Shown here piece after piece: positions 23,466 to 35,279 of a stretch of 64,000 nucleotides of DNA. Each line of letters begins with the position of its first letter. The stretch's first letter is position 1. Both the position numbers and the translations under genes were made by a program. The DNA is taken from NCBI GenBank assembly GCA_963682025.1, contig OY821518.1:227800736-227864735 (forward strand). The letters are read 5' to 3'. The notes under the pieces were generated by a model. That model saw nothing but the letters and a program-made list of their open reading frames with translations. It did no database searches and had not been told where the DNA came from. The stretch comes from Cordilura impudica. Lineage: Eukaryota; Arthropoda; Insecta; Diptera; Scathophagidae.

Positions 23466-24213
23466 CAAGAAAATAATAGTCGGTCTAGACCGACTATATG
23501 ATACCCTAACTAACTGGATATAGAAAATAAGCATAACCCAAATTTGAGTGGGATTTTTCTTAATTTTTTTGGCTGCAGATATGAAAAATTTCATATCGGA
23601 TGCTATATCTATATGGGGACTAGGCCCAAAAATGGACCTATCCTGACCATGTTTGGTAAGGTCTCTTGCATTTTGCAAAAATATACATATACAAACAAAA
23701 TTTGAGAAGAATCATGCAATATTTTTATTTTTTGATAGATTTAAGTGAAGATCGGGAAGCAGCTCTATATGGGGCCTATGACTAAGAGTTGTCCCATATA
23801 GATCATTTTGGGACTACTGATTAATGGATGTAATAAATACATACAAACCCAATTTGAATAAGATTTATATGATAATTTGTATCTTATGGCAATTTAAGTC
23901 GATTTCATAGGGACCATTTGTGTGGGGGCTAGGTCTGAACATGGACCGATTCCCATCCCATGGCCGATAAAAGCTTATATACAAAATTTCGTCAAAATAT
24001 ATTCATATTTGCGACCTGCAGTTTGATTACAAGCTTTACATTGACACACAGACGGACGGACGGACGGACGGACGGACATCGTTAAATCGAATCAGATAGT
24101 GATTCTGATTCGATCGGTATAATAAAAGATGGGTCTAGGTCAAATATTTTTGGTAGTTACAAACAGCAGCACAACGTCATTATACCCAAACCACATAGTG
24201 GTATAGGGTATAA
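23466..24213 (+). repeat. Family-A dispersed repeat, full length
   Basis: Left end with gtcggtctagaccgac then gataccctaac; right end cattatacccaaaccacata then gtggtatagggtata. A run of five or six ggac units (about 24050-24078) precedes the gattctgattcgatcgg block. Lies in the paxillin intron between exons 3 and 4. Confidence 0.9.
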
Positions 24214-24436
24214 AAACTGACACTTTCACACTCTACATTCCTTTTAGTAATCAACAGCAGTTGCCATTTTAAAAAGTTAATATTACAAGAGCTTAGTTTT
24301 TGGATGGCAACCACCAATAAATACGAAGCTTTGGCAAAGCAGAACGTAAGACTTTTAATTTAAGAGCACTTTGCCAGCCTTTATATGGTAACACCAATCC
24401 GCACTTGGCTGATTTTATTTTGAAACGTTAACATTG

Positions 24437-24815
24437 AAATAGTCACGCACAGTCACGCATAGTTACTCACTGTCACGGAGAGATAAAAACCTCACTTCCC
24501 ATCATCCGATCGATCTGAAACTTTGTCCATAGACTTGTTGTGGCCAAAGATTAATTTTAAGATAGTCACGCACAGTCACGGAGTGATTTTTACCCCATTT
24601 CCCCTAATCCAATCAATCTGAAACTTGGTCCACAGACTTGTTGTCACCAAATATTAACTTAAAGATAGTCACTGATAGTCACGCACAGTCACGGAGTGAT
24701 TAAAACCCCATTTTCCCCCATCCAATCAATCTGAAACTTGGTCCATAGAATTGTTGTGACCAAAGATTAATTTTTAAATAGTCACGCACAGTCACGGAGA
24801 GATTCAAAACTCATA
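24437..24815 (+). repeat. Family-E tandem repeats, left arm
   Basis: Units of about 100-120 bp each carry agtcacgcacagtcacgg (24440, 24564, about 24676, 24780) followed by 'aatcaatctgaaacttggtc' and an 'acttgttgtgaccaaag' block. About four units. An inverted, diverged pair of units occurs at 27295-27545. Confidence 0.85.
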
Positions 24816-24829
24816 TGCCTAAGGAAGAA

Positions 24830-25600
24830 AAAAAATTTTAATAAAAACTTTAATTTTATGGGTTTGATTATTAAACCTTCTTAGAAAAGGAAACTTTTTA
24901 AAAAATTTACTTTTTTAAGAAAATGCATTTCTTAAAAAAAAAATACTTTTTAAGAGAATGTACTTTTTTAAGAAATAAGTATTTTTTAAAAGAAAATTTC
25001 CCTTTTTTTAGAATAGGTATTTTTCAAAGAAAATGTACATTTTTAAGAAAACGCAATTTTTTTTAATTTTCTTTTTTACGAAAATGTACTTTTTTAAGAA
25101 ATGTACATAAAAGTTGCTTTTTAAGAAAAATCGATTTTTTAGGAAAAGGTTAGTTTTGAAGAAAATGTAATTTTTGCAGAAAATATAATTTTTTAAGAAA
25201 ATACACTTTTTAAAGAAGATTTACTTTTTAAGAAAATTTACTTTTTTAAGAAAAAAAACATTATTTTTTACTTTTTTAGAAAAGTTACTTTTCAATGAAA
25301 ATGTAATTTTTTAAAAAAGGCATTATTTTTTAAATTTCTTTTAAAAACAAATTTACTTTTTTAAGAAAAGGTACTTTTTGAAGAGAATGTACTATTTGAA
25401 GAAAGTTTACATTTTGAGGAAATGGTAGTTTTTTTTAATGTACTTTCTTAACAACTTTTTTAAGAAAATGTACTACTTGAATGAAAGGTACTTTTAAAGA
25501 AAATATATAGTTTTTAAGAAAAGGTATTACCTATTAAGAAAATGAGCTGTTTTGAGAAAATGTACTTTATTAGTAAATGTTATTTTCTTAAAGGTGAAAA
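24830..25600. repeat. Degenerate GTAC-rich array
   Basis: Many imperfect repeats of aagaaaatgtactttttt, roughly 17-20 bp per unit, near-palindromic around GTAC and TTTTTTAA. A similar array stands at 62455-63330. Confidence 0.85.
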
Positions 25601-27294
25601 TTTTGCGGTTTAAAAGTACCAGTTTTCCCAATTTTTTGCGGATTTTACCCCCTTAAGGCCCGAATTTAAATAAAATCCTTGGCGATGCTTGTGTCTCTGG
25701 TGGAATTTACATATTAAATTTCATATTCCCAAATTACTTTGTAAAGAAGATACAACTGTTACCATTTTTAAAAAAATCGTTTCCTAGAAGTTTCTGGCTC
25801 GAAGAGTTTGGGCTGGGTAATGATAAATCAGTCAGTCAGTCAGTCAGTCAGTCAGTGACACAACTCTTCTATACAATATATGTTTAGATTACATTTAGAT
25901 GCTTAAAAAGTTTTTTGTTTAAAAAATTTTATTCGTGGTGTAACAAAGTTTCAAATATAGCCACAAAAAAAGCGTTTTTCGCACTTTTAGGTTAAGAAAC
26001 CTGATGCGATGGAGAAATTCTGAGTTCATATTCAGAATAAACGTGCCAAAGCAAAGTATTCTTTGATTCCAGGGTCTAAAAAATGTCACCCCGTGTTATT
26101 AACGTAATCTTAAAGAAGGATAGCACATAATGTTTAATGTCAACAAGAAAGCCGACGAAAGTCCCCTGCAGAAGCATACTGAACATGGAGATGTGCTTGG
26201 GATGGTATTTTATTTTATTTCTTTCTTTTTCAGGGCTAAGATGAAACCAGTAAAAGTATATAATATATCTATGTGGAATTATTGATAGTGCTCACAAGTA
26301 TAAATTTTATAGGAAACTTGTTCTTTTGTAAAGCATTTTTAATCATAAACAAATTCATGAGGAAATCAAACTGCTCAGGATAACAACAATCATAGTAACC
26401 CTGCCCATTGTTGTTGTGATTGTTACTTCAGCAGACGACGCTCATCGCTACATTTAATATTATATATATATTTCAAGGGATCACCTATTCGTATTTTTAT
26501 ATCGATTAGGTTAAACGTAATAGAGAACCGTTTTGCACAGCAGTCTGGTAGGTTTAAAACAGAAGAGGATATAGTAAGGAGTGTTACTTTTATAAACTCG
26601 TAAAATTCAAAGTAGGCTATGCGTAATATTGCTAGAAATTAAATTAAAATGTCTAAAGCGAAATAAAGTAACCTCTTAAAATTGTGTATATTTTCTATTT
26701 TCATTGTATTGAGTGATTATTTTTGAGTAAAAGATGAATGATTTCGAACGAAGAAAATGAATTGTTGACAAATGGAAGGCAGATCCAAATCGGCCGGTAA
26801 ATTTTGTTAAAAAAAAGACTAGAAATTGACAGGAATTACTGTGCTGATTATGTTCCAGAACTCTATTTTGATATCTTATCTATACCGAGGAAGCAAAGAA
26901 CAATAAAAAAAATTAACTGCGAAATAGGAATTTAGAAAGCAAAAACTGTTTGAGGTATGTCCACCAGAGATGTTGAAAAAAAAAATATGCGGCAAGAACG
27001 TCAGTATCATTGATACTACTTTAGCGCTTTTCAAGAGATTTAGCGCCTTTTGACAACCCAAAAGGCACATTTTTTCCATTTAGTGCCGTTTATAATTTAG
27101 CGCACAATTTGTAGTTTCCGTTTTCGTTTTTAAGTACTTTTAACATTTTTTAACTACAAACAACAGTTGAACAAAAAAAAAGTAAAAAAAATCGAAAAGT
27201 ACGAAAATTATCTTAACAATTTTAAAGAAATCGAGTCAAAACTGATTCATCTTAAATTGAAATACTTAACTTCAAAAACTCAGTCCGGATGAGG
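25601..27294. other. Unassigned stretch with (TCAG)7
   Basis: Contains a tetranucleotide run tcagtcagtcag (about seven units, 25828-25855). The rest is A+T-rich sequence with no gene I can name. Around 26735-26830 'gatttcgaacgaagaaaatg' could be the start of a mariner-type gene, but too little is left to call. Confidence 0.5.
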
Positions 27295-27545
27295 GGAAGT
27301 GAGGTTTATAATATGTCCGTGACTGTGCGTGACTATGCGTGACTGTACGTGACTATGTTAAAGTTAATCTTTTTTCATCGGATAAGGGAAAATAGGTTTT
27401 AAATCACACCGTGACTGTGCATGACCACGCGTGACTGTACGTGACTACCCCAAAATTAATCTGTAGTCACAACAAGACTATGGGCCAAGTTTCAGATCAA
27501 TTGGATAAGGGGGAATGGAGTTGCCCCACGACAGACAGAGAGATT
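27295..27545 (-). repeat. Family-E tandem repeats, right arm (inverted)
   Basis: Two units with gtgactgtgcgtgactatgc and 'gacaggg'-free spacer text, then 'gggccaagtttcagatcaat' and 'tggataagggggaatgg', the reverse of the left-arm unit. Together with 24437-24815 it brackets about 2.5 kb, so the two may be the ends of one element. Confidence 0.75.
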
Positions 27546-27559
27546 GAGTTAAGAGAAAG

Positions 27560-29868
27560 AGTTTATAAATAATACATGAGGAAGAAAATGATATATCTTT
27601 ATTTTAAAATACCCAGTAAGAAAAATTGCTCACGTATTTTATATTTTATTATTGATATACGCTAAAAAAGTAGCATCAGATTCGAAAAAAAAATTTCGAA
27701 AAAAGGTCAAAACAGATAGAAGTAGATAGCGAAGAACAGGAAGCTCAAGACCATGATGAACTATTATTGGAGGATCGCTAGGATCCAAATAATGATGATA
27801 TATATGACTATGGCAAAAAGTTTTGTATATCTAGTGACCGAGTATAGGGTTCTACTACCTTTTGGTGGTAGAATCGAACTTATACTCACCCCTGTTCTTG
27901 AAACCACTATCACAAAAAAAAAACTCGTAAATGAAAAAATTCTTAAATCTACGAGTTTTTTGCTGTTCTCTAATTTCAATAAGAATATTTTTTCTCGTTT
28001 TAATTCACATAGAAAAGGCTTAGTGAAATCAAAACAAATGCCCTTTTTTTCAGGTCTTAAGAGATAAAAAAACTAATTGATATTTAAACTCTAACATGTT
28101 TTTTATTATTTTAAAAAATTTGACATTAATTTTATGAAAAAAAACGATTTTAAAAACGTCTACATTTTACCCTGATTTAAAAAAAGAAACTCGTAATAAG
28201 TGGTCGATGTTAATAAAACACACTTTTTGCGATGATGCTGCTCTATAACTATAATAAAAACTTTTTATTTCACAATCTATTTTCCATTATAATTTTTTCA
28301 ATTATAACATAGATTCTTCATGCACTAATTATTGCAAAAAAAGGAATTAAAATTTTTTTTTTCATCAAATCAAATATTTTTTATTTTTTTGCATATGTTT
28401 GAAACAGTAGTGATGCCAGTCAAATCCAATTTATTTGAATATCGAAATTTTTTTTGGTGATGCTTTACTTTTTAAAAATAGAAAAGCCATTTTTAATTGA
28501 ATGAAATTGAAGAACAAAAACAATTAAATGAACAAATAAGTTGTTATTTTAAAAGAAAATATTTTTCTTTATACTTTTTCTATAAACTTAAGAAAAAACA
28601 TGCACAAAATACTTAAAAGTTTTTTATGAAACTGAATAAAGAACCATATGGCACCTCGGTTTCTAGATAACATATGTTCTTAACTCAAACATATGGTTCT
28701 TAACTCAAACATATGTTTCCATTAAATAAATAAAAAAAGTGGTTTCAAGAAACCCAAAATTTCAATTTCATGTGATTTTAAATTCACTCTTATTCAAATA
28801 ACAACGTTTCAATAACAGGGCTGACTGTTAAGTCCTTGATTTTTTTTTTGCTATTGCACTGTGTAATTAATATAAAAATATTATTATCGTTTTTCATAGT
28901 GCATAGAAGAAAGCATAATTTTTTCTAACAATCATAACTACTCTTAAAATATTTTTAATCAGACCGATTTCTGGCATTAGTGATTATATTAAACATTGTA
29001 AAAAATTTTTACAATGGGCGGCGGCATGAGCCTTCATCTCTCTCACTACACTCGTAGTTGCATTTTTTTAGTCATGTGCTTTAAAACACTTACCCAAAGC
29101 CTAAGCTAAGCTTTTGTTAATATCAGAAGATACAACACCAACAAACATGAAAAAACGTCCAGCAAAATTGTATTAAAATTCACTTTAATTACATAAAACT
29201 TTAGGCCATATTAGCTTAAGAAAATAATACACTCAATATTGATGAATTGGCCAAATAACAACAATTATTAATAGTTATTTATATTTTTAGATTACTTATA
29301 CTTCTTATTTACACTTTGAATTTAACGAATTTGAAACGAAACATTTTTTAGGCAGCACGGAATGACAAACTGACATATCGTTCTGGAAGGTTTTAAAGAG
29401 TAGAATTTGTAATACTAAGGTACTTTTAAAGCCATCCCGTAATAAAATTAAAGGCCGTTAGATGAAATTATTTGTTTGATTTGAATATTTCGAATCTGTG
29501 TGGTTCAAAATTAGTCTTGTATTAACGTGGTCTAAAGTTCACCTGTTTGTAATGAATTTGGTTAGCACTAGTTCAAAAACTAAACCCTATTGCAAGTAAC
29601 ACTGTTGAACATTTTCGAGTTTATTCGTGTTTGTTTTCTTAGTTTTTCAGGTATAAACATTCAATATAAACCGAATAATGCAACTGTGCAAGCCAGTAAT
29701 AGCAAGATTTTGCTATAGCTATGGTAAATATCTGTCAAAAAAATTTAAAAAGGAAAATTTCAGTGCAGATTTTGTTCAAACATTCGAGATGTACTTCAAC
29801 GAAAATGTTATAGTGAACAAGAATTGGATGTTATAATCGACTAATGGATTGGAAAAGAAGTTATCATA
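27560..29868. other. Unassigned stretch
   Basis: About 2.3 kb, very A+T-rich, with poly-T runs and a short direct repeat of 'gttcttaactcaaacatatg' near 28676-28710. Open frames up to 104 codons (27753-28067) have no recognisable features and overlap others on the opposite strand. Confidence 0.5.
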
Positions 29869-30585
29869 TTATAGTCGGTCTAGTTCGACTATGCGATACC
29901 CTATACCATGTGTTTAGAGAATTGGTCTTAGATCTAACTAATTGGGTATAGAAAATAAGCATAAACCAAATCTGAGTGGAAGTTTTATTACTCTTTTGCT
30001 TACAGATCTGAAAACGTTCATATCTAATGCTATATTCATATGAGGAATAGGTCGAAAAACGGACCGATCCGGCCAATATTTGATAACTGCACTTATATTT
30101 TGCAAAAACATATACAAACCAAATTTAAGAAAAATCTGTGCAATATTTTTGTTTTTTGATAGATTTTAGTGAAGATCGGGAAGCAGCATTATATGTGGGC
30201 TATGACTAAGAATTGTCCTATAGGTTTTATTTTTGGACTATTGATTAATAAATGTAATAAGCACACATAAACCCAATTTGAACGAGATCTATATGACAAT
30301 TTGGATCTTATAGCAATTTAAGTCGATTTCATAGGATTCATTAAACATGCAACGATTTTCAGGAATTTCTATAGTGTTCGTCATATAGCCGATGGAAGCT
30401 TATATACCAAACTTCATCAAAATATATTCATATTTGCGACCTGTAGTTGTACGTGGACACACAGACGAACAGACGCTAGCATATCGGAAAATCGACTCAG
30501 AAAGTGATTCCGAGTCAAATATTTTTGGGAGTTACAAACATCGGCACAAAGTCATTACCCTAACCAGATAGTGACATAGGGCATA
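29869..30585 (+). repeat. Family-A repeat, diverged
   Basis: Starts ttatagtcggtctagttcga (palindrome eroded by one change) and ends with a decayed ccagatagtgacatagggca. More substitutions than the 7.0, 23.5 and 61.4 kb copies, so it is probably older. Confidence 0.85.
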
Positions 30586-31080
30586 AATAGAAGATGTGAA
30601 TCCATACTATTTGGTATCCCAATGACTTGGACTAATCCTGGCTACGGTCATAATTTTTTGTGTTGCTACGCATGTGCCAATAAAGGAGCCGCATTGAGAA
30701 AAAGGGCAAGAAAATCGTATAATGTAAGTAGGTGTTGCATCATTCGGACTACATTATTGTGCCAAAATCTCCCAGCCCATAGACTGGGACTCCGACTTTT
30801 TCACCAACATATAATTCTGCCATATAATCTCGAACTATCTGGTTCCAATCAGCCTATTTCAATAAATCAAAATGAGCTTGATTTAATTCTCAGAAGGTTG
30901 CTGTAGTGCTAGCAGTGGAGTCACAAATTGACATTATGTGTGGTTCAGAAACTGAGTAATATTTAGGAACCGATGAACTTTGTTCTTTCTATTTTGATTT
31001 TCCTTAATTTTTCTTTATAATTTCCATAAAATCAATACTTCATTGTTACAATTAGCAGAACCCAAAGAGAAATAGTGTTC
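30586..31080. other. Unassigned stretch with a 94-codon open frame
   Basis: The frame at 30622-30906 (+) begins MTWTNPGYGHNFLCCYACAN. I recognise no domain, and no splice sites or homologous copy in the window support it. Confidence 0.35.
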
Positions 31081-31085
31081 TTTTT

Positions 31086-34055
31086 GGGGCATTCCATGTA
31101 AAAGAGGAAAACATCATTAATTTTAAATTTCAATGGATTATTGGTAATTCAGAAATAAGTTATAAGTAACAGTTTATATTTCAATAATCCGTTGATTTTT
31201 TTTTTTTTTTTTTTTGAAACAATAAAGAGAATAGTAATTTTTATCTCCGAAAACTTCGATTTCATAGAAAGTAATTTGAGGAACAAATTTTGTTTATACC
31301 TGCAACACTGTTTTTACAGTTGTTGACAGTTGGCGAGTGTGTTTTAACGAAAGTGTGAGAAAAACTAATTAGCTGTATAAAAATAAATTGAAAAGGTATG
31401 TTAGATTTTGTTTATTTCTTCTTTTAACAAATGCTTGTCGTATGTCCCACCAGTCACGGTAAAAAGTATAAAAGTTGTTTTCCTGTCTACAAATATGAGT
31501 TAATGAATTAAGTTTTTTCCTAGAAGTAAGAATAATTATGCCGATTACTATTTGAGCACGTTTGCGTAGTTTAAATGTTTATATTCTAATTCCGACACTG
31601 GTTTTATATGTGTCCCACCACATTACACTGACATGTGATGGAATTTTGTTTGGAAGTTATCCACAGGTCTAGGGACCGCTTAATAGTAGCTTCGTTTTCT
31701 ATTTTTGTTTGTTATATTTTGTTGCTAGTTGTAAACTTTGCGTACATAAAGATGAATACTACAGAGAGGAAGAGAAAATCTCGAGAGAAGATGAAGGAGG
31801 ATAGCGAAAAATGGAAGATAGCACAAGAAAAACAAAAAGAGTGGGATAAGAAGCGGATGGAGAAACATAGGCATGAATGTGAGAAAAATGAAAACAAAAA
31901 AGAATCTCTAAGAGAAAAAGAGAAATTGCGAAAAAGAAAACAAAGAGAAAATAAGAAATTAGCTGGGGTACAGAAACAAAACAGTTCAAACCTAGGGTTG
32001 TACAAGTGCGTCAATACATTGAAAAAAGCAGTCGTAAAGACTAAAAAAGCTCTTCCACAGAGTCCCTCTAAAAAGTATGCTGTTTTATTGCACATGATAA
32101 ACGACCTAATGCCACAAACGGTTGTGTTGCATGAGAATCGTGATATAAGAAGCACGGCTATTACAGATGTTAGAAAAGACACAATGTCCATAAAAGATAT
32201 TACAACACGTAAGCGTACTCACGTAGCTAAGAGGCACATGATGATATCAATCGCTGAAGCTTATTCATTATTCGTGAATGATAACCCTGAATTAAATGTC
32301 GGTAAGAGCAAATTTTTTGAATTCAGGCTTATACACGTGAGACCCTTAAACGAAATGCCACATAATGTTTGTATTTGTGTTCATCACGCAAACTATAACT
32401 TTCTGCTAGAGGCTTTAAGCAAAGTTGTGCCAAAAATACCCGGTTTTTCCACAGAATTTCTGAAACAAATTACTTGTGATATCTCTAACGAAAAGTTTAT
32501 GACTGGTGAATGTTTGAACTGTTTCGAAGTTTCAGATATTCTTCCTCTAGCATTTGATACGACTTTTGCAGTGACATGGAAACAGTGGCAATCAGTCGAA
32601 AAAAGATGTCAAATTAGAACTCTCAGTGGAACTATAAAAGATCTTTTAAAAGAACTCGATACCAAAACACCCAAGTTCAAGTCGCGCGTTTTTGCTAAAA
32701 ATGAGCAATTTAAATTCTTCGAATCAATAGTAAAACAAAGTACTCATTAACAAGTAGTACTTCAAATAGACTTTGCAGAAAATTTTTCGATCTTGAACCA
32801 GGGTGAAATTCAATCTGCCCACTGGAACCATGATCAAGTGACATTATTTACTTGTTAGCAACGAATTATCTCACGAGAAGTATGCTGTGTGGTTGTTCAT
32901 AAAAAGAATTATCTATGATTTGAAAACCCGGTTTCCAAATCTAAAAAAAGTTATTATTTGCTCCGACGATGTGCTGCACAGTTCAAAAACCTATTTAGGT
33001 TGTCGACTCTGCGTTTCTCTGGATCGTACTGGGGTGTTAATATTAGTTGGAGTTTTTGCTTCCGGCCATTGTAAGGGAGCAGTTGATGGCATAGGAGCCA
33101 CAGCAAAGAGAGCCATTTGGTCTGCTATCATGTCAAGAAAAGCAATAATTCAAAACAGCTGGGACTGCTACAAATATTTACTATCAAAAGAAGTTAATCA
33201 ATTGGACATTTTCTTTGTCGCTGTTGTCGATATTGAAGAACATCAAGAACAAAAAGAGCGAAAGATGGAAACACATCAAACCAATTCCAAACATACAGAG
33301 ACACCATCATTTTCAGTCTCAAGGAAACAAATGCATCGTGTACTGACTCACTGCGACATCTTGTCAATCCAAAAAGATTTTTTTAATTCAAGAAGAAAAA
33401 TTAATTTATTCTGATGTGTACTCCAATGACAGTGAATAATAAGAAATAGTTGGGACACAGAATTTTCATTTATTTTTGTTATGAAAAAGAGATTTATTTT
33501 ATTTTTTATTGATAACTAGAGTAATTTTTCCATTTTGTTAATTTAATTAAGTTGTTAATTTTTGTTTACTTTCTTTTATGTTTTCTACTAAAAATTATAA
33601 AAAACTTCAAAACAATAATAAAACTGATTTTCGTGAACTCCAATTTTACGTATTTTGTACTTGTCCCACCAGTCACAAAGACCTGTCCCACCAGTCACGA
33701 TTTCATTAATTTTTTAAAACATTTCTACGAATGGTATAGGACTGATTTGTAATGAAAACTAAAGCGTAGGATATATATTTTATATCATATAAAAGTCTCA
33801 CATGATAAATATTTGGTTTGGCTAAACTCCATTTCTGTGTACACAGTAGTCAAAGAAAGGGATTTTTTAGTCATTTAAATAATAATAGTTCAGAAGTGAA
33901 CAACATTTTTGTGTTTGTTAAAAAGTAGTTTTATAAATTGGTCACTTAACTTAACTTTATATTTTACTATTTTATAAGTTATGATGACGAAGTTATAACG
34001 CATATTTGGTCAAATTCTGTAGTCAAAAGTCCCACCAGTCACAATGGAATGCCCC
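31086..34055 (+). mobile_element. 2.97-kb DNA transposon of unassigned superfamily
   Basis: Ends are GGGGCATTCCAT at 31086 and its inverted copy ATGGAATGCCCC ending at 34055, flanked by TTTTT on both sides (31081-31085, 34056-34060), a possible 5-bp target duplication. Inside are five direct copies of a TGTCCCACCAGTCAC motif near both ends (31443, 31611 partial, 33662, 33684, 34029). A broken gene with transposase-like motifs fills the middle. The structure is that of an autonomous cut-and-paste element that has decayed. It lies in the paxillin intron between exons 3 and 4, on the opposite strand. Confidence 0.8.
31752..33414 (+). pseudogene. Transposase-like gene of the 31.1-34.1 kb element
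   Basis: I take ATG 31752 (MNTTERKRKSREKMKED) rather than the in-frame ATG at 31635, because a highly charged Lys/Glu/Arg coiled-coil region follows directly (about residues 5-75). Downstream, after an in-frame TAA at 32748, are QIDFAENFSILNQGEIQSAHW and DQVTLFTC, then a TAG at 32856. Another frame (32887-33414) has ICSDDVLH and GHCKGAVDGIGATAKRAIW. A CAAQFKN stretch near 32978-33000 lies in yet another frame, pointing to a lost base there. Acidic residues in DFAEN, SDD and possibly the CxxQFKN block suggest an RNase-H-like catalytic core. I have seen such DFAEN/HCKGAVDG proteins as uncharacterised animal proteins, but I cannot name the superfamily. Confidence 0.7.
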
Positions 34056-34060
34056 TTTTT

Positions 34061-34480
34061 CAAAATAAAAATTTAGTATTTCATTGCTACGTGCTGCAAA
34101 ATATTTTTAATTGTATTTGGCTTTATTTTCTCAATCGTTTTTGGCCAGAAATTTGGAGTTATTGACGAGTTATTGGTGAAAGTTTATCAAAAATAGGTGG
34201 AAAATAACAATTTCTGAAGATTTCATCCGATAACATTAATCCAACTTGATTTTTACATGGATATATTAATAAGACTTATCTAATTAAGCCTTAGCTACAT
34301 TTTTGTTGAATGAAGGAATGAGAATTTATCAATTAACATTAAGATAATGTCAAAGGGTTTGGCCTGAGAACGCCAAACCCATTGGAAGTTTTACTATACT
34401 GGCCTAGAACTTTCAGCCTGACTCTGAATTTCTCACCACCCCCAGAATAACTGTTGCACTGTGTAATTTTGCCATTCACT
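34061..34480 (+). repeat. Family-D fragment next to paxillin exon 3
   Basis: The text 'aacattaagataatgtcaaa', 'cctgagaacgccaaaccc' and 'ttactatactggcc' matches 56160-56260 in the same orientation and 50390-50480 inverted. It ends about 35 bp from the exon 3 splice donor. Confidence 0.7.
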
Positions 34481-34514
34481 ACTGGGCGCTTTGAGTTCAA
34501 TTAACTATACCAAC

Positions 34515-34845
34515 CTTTTACGTCATAACCATTGCCATTATATCTGGCACTGCTTAAATCCTGCAACAAAGAATCCAACTCGGATAAATTACTAGCAGTA
34601 TTCAATTGTTGTTGCTGTAGAGATGATGGTCCACCAGCACTTGTGCCATTGTATTGTTGACGTGGTATGGCTCCCTGATTTTGATATTGACTAGAAGTAG
34701 AGTTGACATTACTGATGCCATTATTGTAACCGCTATAAGGTTGATGATTTTGTTGATGGTGATGTTGCTGTTGATGATGTTGATGTTGACCAGCAGAGGG
34801 TGATACTGATGTACGTGTTTCAGAATAATGCTCTTGATAAACAGG
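34515..34845 (-). CDS. Pax: Paxillin exon 3 (LD2 motif)
   Basis: 331 bp, acceptor TATATTCAG, donor AAAG|GTTGGT. The donor is weak, but it is the only site that joins exon 4 in frame (phase 1, G plus AT giving Asp). A stronger-looking GTATAG five bases on would run into a stop. It encodes PVYQEHYSETRTSVS, a His/Gln-rich stretch (HQHHQQQHHHQQNHQ), and near the end NLSELDSLLQDLSSARYN, the LD2 motif. Gln/His runs are common in fly proteins. Confidence 0.92.
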
Positions 34846-34936
34846 CTGAATATAAAAAATAGATACAAAAAAAAAACAAAACAAATAAAGATTAAATTCC
34901 TCACAATTCTTAGTCAATTGTAGAGCATTGTTGTAC

Positions 34937-35121
34937 CTGTGTTGGAGCAGCTTTTCCACGAAGACTACCATAACCAGAAGACGATTCAATATAATTGTGT
35001 TGCTGTGGCTGCGGTACTTGACGTTGCTGTTGTTGCTGAACAGATGTGACTGTATTTGTCGTATATTGATGTTGAGGTTGATGACCGGGAACACTATTCT
35101 GCAAATCGGCAAGTAATGCAT
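34937..35121 (-). CDS. Pax: Paxillin exon 2 (LD1 motif)
   Basis: 185 bp, acceptor TTTTTCAG, donor CAG|GTACAA, entered in phase 1 and left in phase 0. The first codon is built from the G of either start exon plus AT (Asp), giving L-DALLADLQNS, the paxillin LD1 motif. The rest is Gln-rich (SVQQQQQRQVPQPQQH) with YIESSSGYGSLRG, where tyrosines could be phosphorylated as in other paxillins. The intron to exon 3 is only 91 bp. Confidence 0.94.
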
Positions 35122-35241
35122 CTGAAAAATAAAACACGAAACAATTATTAATCTGCCTTTAGTTATTTATAAGTTCACATTCATATTTATAAATAGAATT
35201 TTATACAGTAATAACAACAAGAATAACTAATGTTCGTATAC

Positions 35242-35272
35242 CAAGATTATCATAATCGCCTGAATTACTCAT
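35242..35272 (-). CDS. Pax: Paxillin proximal start exon
   Basis: ATG at 35272 followed by SNSGDYDNL and a leftover G before donor GTATAC. Spliced to exon 2 it makes MSNSGDYDNLDALLADLQ. A possible acceptor (TTTCCAG) lies about 14 bases upstream of the ATG, so this may follow a noncoding 5' exon rather than a promoter. The donor is weaker than that of the distal start exon. Confidence 0.75.
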
Positions 35273-35279
35273 ATTCTCT

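Noticed and set aside
30622..30906. 94-codon open frame as a host gene
   Set aside because: No domain, no splice signals in agreement and no second copy; length is within chance for this amount of sequence.
31712..32191. Minus-strand open frames rich in S, F and C
   Set aside because: They are the antisense of the Lys/Glu/Arg-rich coiled-coil region of the 31.1-34.1 kb element gene.
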